This document shows positions 14,721 to 16,018 of a DNA stretch of 16,018 bases, in pieces. The notes under the pieces were generated by a model that saw only the letters and a list, made by a program, of their open reading frames with translations, had not been told where the DNA came from and did no database searches. A program made the position numbers and the translations under genes. The stretch is from contig DHKA01000070.1 in assembly GCA_002404605.1 (NCBI GenBank), positions 43,628 to 59,645 on the forward strand, in the 5' to 3' direction. Numbering within the stretch: the stretch's first letter is position 1; every line of letters begins with the position of its first letter. The stretch comes from Clostridiales bacterium UBA4706. GTDB lineage: Bacteria; Bacillota; Clostridia; Oscillospirales; Oscillospiraceae.

Positions 14721-15440
14721 TCATTCTCCGCGCGCCTTCAAGATCGCCGCCGCGGTCGAAATATCGACCGGACCGGTGATCTTGATGTTTTCGGGCGAGC
14801 CCTTGGAGAGATGGACTTTCGCTCCCATTGCCTCCACGGCGGCACAGTCGTCGGTATATTCTTTCTTTTCGGCAATGGCGCGTGTGAGAGCGGCTTTAAT
14901 GATCTCGGGAACAAACGCCTGCGGCGTCTGGATGGCGGCAAGCGCGCTGCGATCCAGCGTACGTACAACGGTGTCGTTGGCGGTCTCCTTGACCGTATCG
15001 GTAACGGGTACGGCAGGTGCAGCGCACTTATAGAGCGCGGCGCTGTGCAGCGCGTCATACACGACTTTCTCCGTTATGAGCGGACGCGCACCGTCGTGGA
15101 TGAGGACATATTTGGCGCTGCGCCGGATATGCATAAGCCCCGCCAACGAGGATTCGGTGCGCGTTGCGCCGCCGACAATGACCTTCTCCACCTTATCGAC
15201 ACGGTACTCGCAGCAAAGCGCCGCAACCTTTTCCAGCGATTCAAGGCGCGTTACCACAACAATCTCGTCCACGCAGCCGCAGCCGTTCAGCGCCGTAAGC
15301 GTTCTTGCAAGCACCGGCATCCCGGCAAGATCCATAAAAAGTTTGTCCTCGCCCATCCGCGTAGAGGCTCCGGCAGCAACGACAACGACACTGCATGTGG
15401 TGTTTTTAGTTCGGCGAAGAAAATCAGAAAAGCGGCTCAT
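14721..15440 (-). CDS. ispD: 2-C-methyl-D-erythritol 4-phosphate cytidylyltransferase
   Basis: This 239-residue enzyme joins CTP and MEP to give CDP-ME, the third step of the MEP pathway. The CTP-binding loop is VVVVAAGASTRMGEDKLF (18-35, with R28 and K33), and HDGARPLIT and the C-terminal KGSPENIKITGPVDI are intact. About 16 residues precede the nucleotide-binding strand. The ATG at 15440 has GGAG at 15453-15456 with a long 12-base spacer, so the exact start is less certain than the identity. It begins 5 bases after carD and is followed by ispF. carD-ispD-ispF is a recurrent clostridial order. Confidence 0.97.
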   Translation of the reverse strand: MSRFSDFLRRTKNTTCSVVVVAAGASTRMGEDKLFMDLAGMPVLARTLTALNGCGCVDEIVVVTRLESLEKVAALCCEYRVDKVEKVIVGGATRTESSLAGLMHIRRSAKYVLIHDGARPLITEKVVYDALHSAALYKCAAPAVPVTDTVKETANDTVVRTLDRSALAAIQTPQAFVPEIIKAALTRAIAEKKEYTDDCAAVEAMGAKVHLSKGSPENIKITGPVDISTAAAILKARGE

Positions 15441-15445
15441 TGGTT

Positions 15446-15946
15446 TTATACACTCCGTTTATTCGGTTTGCGCAGGCACTGATCCAGCTGGTTCTCCGCG
15501 AAATCATAGGGACAGTTCACAGATAGGGAGATCTCCGAAAGGAGGATCTGCCGCGCCTGATTGAGCATCCGGCGCTCGCCGGTGGACAGAGGACGTTTTT
15601 CATCGCGCTGTGTCAGCGCTTTGATAACGGCGGCGAGTTCGGAAAGATCGCCGCTCTTGATGCGCTGCATGTTCTCTCGGTAGCGCTTGTTCCAATTGTC
15701 TGTCATGGATATGTCCATATCCGGAATGCGCCGGAACAGGTCGTATGCCGCGTCCGCATCGACGATCGGGCGCACACCAACCTCGTCGCAGGCATTTTTG
15801 GGCACCATGACGACCATGCCGCTCCCCTGCAACTTGAGAACAAAGTATTCCCTCAACTCTCCGCCGATACGACGGCTTTCAATGCGATCGATCACCCCTG
15901 CTCCGTGAAGCGGATGGGCAATGCGATCTCCGATTTGGAAACTCAT
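15446..15946 (-). CDS. carD: CarD/CdnL family RNA polymerase-binding regulator
   Basis: A 166-residue CarD/CdnL-type protein, which binds the RNA polymerase beta subunit and stabilises open promoter complexes. The N-terminal Tudor-like RNAP-interacting domain is MSFQIGDRIAHPLHGAGVIDRIE through YFVLKLQGSGMVVMVP (1-50). The C-terminal helical domain carries WNKRYRENMQRIKSGDLSELAAVIKAL and RMLNQARQILLSEIS, the typical DNA-contacting helices. The ATG at 15946 has a canonical AGGAGG (15953-15958) 6 bases upstream. It is the first gene of the run, behind a -10 box at the window edge. Confidence 0.95.
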   Translation of the reverse strand: MSFQIGDRIAHPLHGAGVIDRIESRRIGGELREYFVLKLQGSGMVVMVPKNACDEVGVRPIVDADAAYDLFRRIPDMDISMTDNWNKRYRENMQRIKSGDLSELAAVIKALTQRDEKRPLSTGERRMLNQARQILLSEISLSVNCPYDFAENQLDQCLRKPNKRSV

Positions 15947-15952
15947 CGCGAT

Positions 15953-16010
15953 CCTCCTGCCTTTTCAGGCGGCACTTCCGAAAGGTGAATAATCCTTTAA
16001 ATATATTATA
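15953..16010 (-). promoter_or_regulatory. Predicted -10 box, leader and ribosome binding site of carD
   Basis: A perfect TATAAT lies at 16005-16010 on the minus strand in an AT-rich patch; the -35 box would fall outside the window. The leader of about 50 bases contains a 4-base-pair hairpin with a GAAA loop (15959-15970) touching the AGGAGG ribosome binding site (15953-15958) without including it. Promoter assignment is tentative because the -35 box is not visible. Confidence 0.55.
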
Positions 16011-16018
16011 CACAAAAA

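Overview
The window is a gene-dense bacterial chromosome segment in which every supported gene lies on the minus strand. It has no gene-free stretch over 300 bases, and I see no mobile element, CRISPR array, tRNA or rRNA. The gene content and order (carD-ispD-ispF; cdaA-cdaR; yicC-remA-gmk-rpoZ-priA-def-fmt-rsmB-rlmN-PP2C-PASTA kinase) is that of a Firmicute. The fairly high G+C, the DUF5685, J-domain and Se/S-carrier-like genes, and the short omega subunit starting MMLYPPM suggest a gut-type clostridium of the Oscillospirales. That placement is inference from gene content, not a database match.

Layout in the direction of transcription, from high to low coordinates. (1) 15998-14243: a -10 box near the right edge, then a CarD/CdnL RNA-polymerase-binding regulator, IspD and IspF of the MEP isoprenoid pathway, separated by 4-5 bases. 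(2) 14242-12805: a 59-base structured leader whose hairpin holds the ribosome binding site of a small Se/S-carrier-like protein (DUF3343), which overlaps by 4 bases a SufS-like cysteine desulfurase starting at GTG. (3) 12804-9075: an AT-rich gap with a good sigma-A-type promoter, then cdaA (c-di-AMP synthase), cdaR (YbbR), a DUF5685 protein and a J-domain protein with a cysteine-rich tail. The last two sit where glmM is found in the classical cdaA-cdaR-glmM operon. (4) 9041-1: yicC, remA, gmk, rpoZ, priA, def, fmt, rsmB, rlmN, a PP2C phosphatase and the first 31 codons of a Ser/Thr kinase. Most of these genes overlap by 1-8 bases, so translational coupling is likely. coaBC, which lies between rpoZ and priA in Bacillus subtilis, is absent here.

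Most of the window is conserved housekeeping: nucleotide supply, transcription, replication restart, N-terminal formyl-Met processing, rRNA methylation and a phosphatase/kinase signalling pair. The parts that look under-described are the DUF5685/J-domain pair, the hairpin-masked start of the Se/S-carrier gene, and a palindrome at the predicted start of the cdaA transcript. No clear intrinsic terminator was found anywhere in the window.
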